From: Desulfocapsa sp.
GTDB taxonomy: Bacteria > Desulfobacterota > Desulfobulbia > Desulfobulbales > Desulfocapsaceae
Length of the DNA stretch: 6,914 nt
Assembly (NCBI GenBank): GCA_030635405.1
Contig: DAOVZA010000111.1
Span: forward strand, 1-6,914
Direction: 5' to 3'
Positions 6,530-6,914 of this stretch are shown here, one piece after another. Position 1 is the stretch's first letter; the number at the start of each line of letters is the position of its first letter. Under the pieces are notes generated by a model. It was not told the DNA's origin. It saw nothing but the letters and a program-made list of their open reading frames with translations, and did no database searches. Made by a program: the position numbers and the translations under genes.

Positions 6530-6835
6530 TTAAGCCTCCTTGTTTTGCAAGGCTCCACGCAGTTCTTCAATCTCATTTTTCAAAGCATCAACTTCACTTT
6601 TTTTAGCTAGATCCATTTTTTCCAGGATAGCCTGAACCTTCCCTTCTATCAATTTTTGCAGCTCAACTCGAGATTCATCAGAGCGCTTAACAAGATCATC
6701 AACCAGATCCCTGCCCTCCTGTTCAGTCATCTTACCCTTTTCAACAAAATCTTTGGCAACTTCTTCAATTTTTTCCTTGGTTAAGGCAGCTACCCCAACA
6801 CCAGTTAATAGTGTCTTTTTAACTAATTCAATCAT
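6530..6835 (-). CDS. Small phasin-like helical protein (PhaF/PhaI, polyhydroxyalkanoate granule-associated family)
   Basis: This 101-aa protein resembles the short phasin-like proteins (COG3937/PhaF type) of deltaproteobacteria. It has a hydrophobic, Gly-containing N-terminus (LVKKTLLTGVGVAAL, 4-18) that recalls a surface-binding helix. A charged helical body contains the family-like stretch AKDFVEKGKMTEQEGRDLVDDLVK (27-50). The C-terminal segment (about 74-98) has a heptad-like pattern of Leu/Ile/Val consistent with a coiled coil. Classical phasins coat polyester granules, but many short homologues occur without nearby PHA genes and their role is unknown; none is visible here. The ATG at 6835 has AAAGGAGG 5 nt upstream (6841-6848) and is preferred over an in-frame ATG at 6892, which would put that SD inside the gene. 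The start overlaps the end of an upstream frame by 8 bp, suggesting translational coupling. Confidence 0.8.
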   Translation of the reverse strand: MIELVKKTLLTGVGVAALTKEKIEEVAKDFVEKGKMTEQEGRDLVDDLVKRSDESRVELQKLIEGKVQAILEKMDLAKKSEVDALKNEIEELRGALQNKEA

Positions 6836-6914
6836 TATTACCTCCTTTGACTGTATCAAAAAATTGTTTTGCAGTATCAACTGCGTCTTCAATCGTTTTA
6901 CTATTCTTTATACC
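6828..6914 (-). CDS. Probable 3' end of an upstream gene, cut by the right window edge
   Basis: On the minus strand from 6914, one frame is open for 28 codons to a TGA at 6830-6828. The peptide ends in TIEDAVDTAKQFFDTVKGG followed by NND, an amphipathic helix of protein-like composition. The stop overlaps the start of the phasin-like gene by 8 bp, a normal arrangement for coupled operon genes, with the downstream SD inside this frame. Too little is visible to name the product; it could be another small helical or phasin-like protein. The alternative is that the stretch is a leader and the open frame is fortuitous. Confidence 0.5.
   Translation of the reverse strand, partial: GIKNSKTIEDAVDTAKQFFDTVKGGNND

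Noticed and set aside
6836..6892. Upstream ATG for the phasin-like gene
   Set aside because: It would place the AAAGGAGG site inside the gene and add residues unlike the family N-terminus; the overlapping frame in this stretch looks more protein-like.

Overview
The window is an ordinary, densely packed chromosomal segment from a moderately AT-rich Gram-negative bacterium. The EF-G-like GTPase paralogue, the MogA/MoaB protein and the small phasin-like protein resemble genes of Desulfobacterota (deltaproteobacterial sulfate reducers and relatives, perhaps Desulfobulbales). That assignment is inferred from protein resemblance only. No tRNA, rRNA, CRISPR array, insertion sequence or phage gene was seen.

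Layout. Positions 1-87 hold a perfect 8-bp inverted repeat and a short open frame cut by the left edge, neither firmly assigned. A minus-strand pair follows: an EF-G-like translational GTPase (613-2670) and, 15 bp downstream of it, a MogA/MoaB molybdenum-cofactor protein (88-597). A 221-bp divergent promoter region (2671-2891) separates this pair from a plus-strand murJ lipid II flippase gene (2892-4553; start codon uncertain). After a 187-bp gap comes a DEAD-box RNA helicase of the DeaD/CsdA type with a DbpA-like RNA-binding domain (4741-6456). That gap contains a terminator-like hairpin close to the helicase ribosome binding site. A bidirectional terminator (6485-6523) divides the helicase from a convergent minus-strand phasin-like gene (6530-6835). 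The start of that gene overlaps by 8 bp the end of a further minus-strand frame that runs off the right edge.

The genes are mostly housekeeping: translation and RNA remodelling (EF-G paralogue, helicase), peptidoglycan precursor export (MurJ) and cofactor synthesis (MogA/MoaB). I found no convincing new defence, mobile or secondary-metabolic system. The points most worth checking are the hairpin in the helicase leader, which could be an attenuator; the non-canonical switch residues of the EF-G paralogue; the closely packed divergent promoters; and the coupled partial gene at the right edge.
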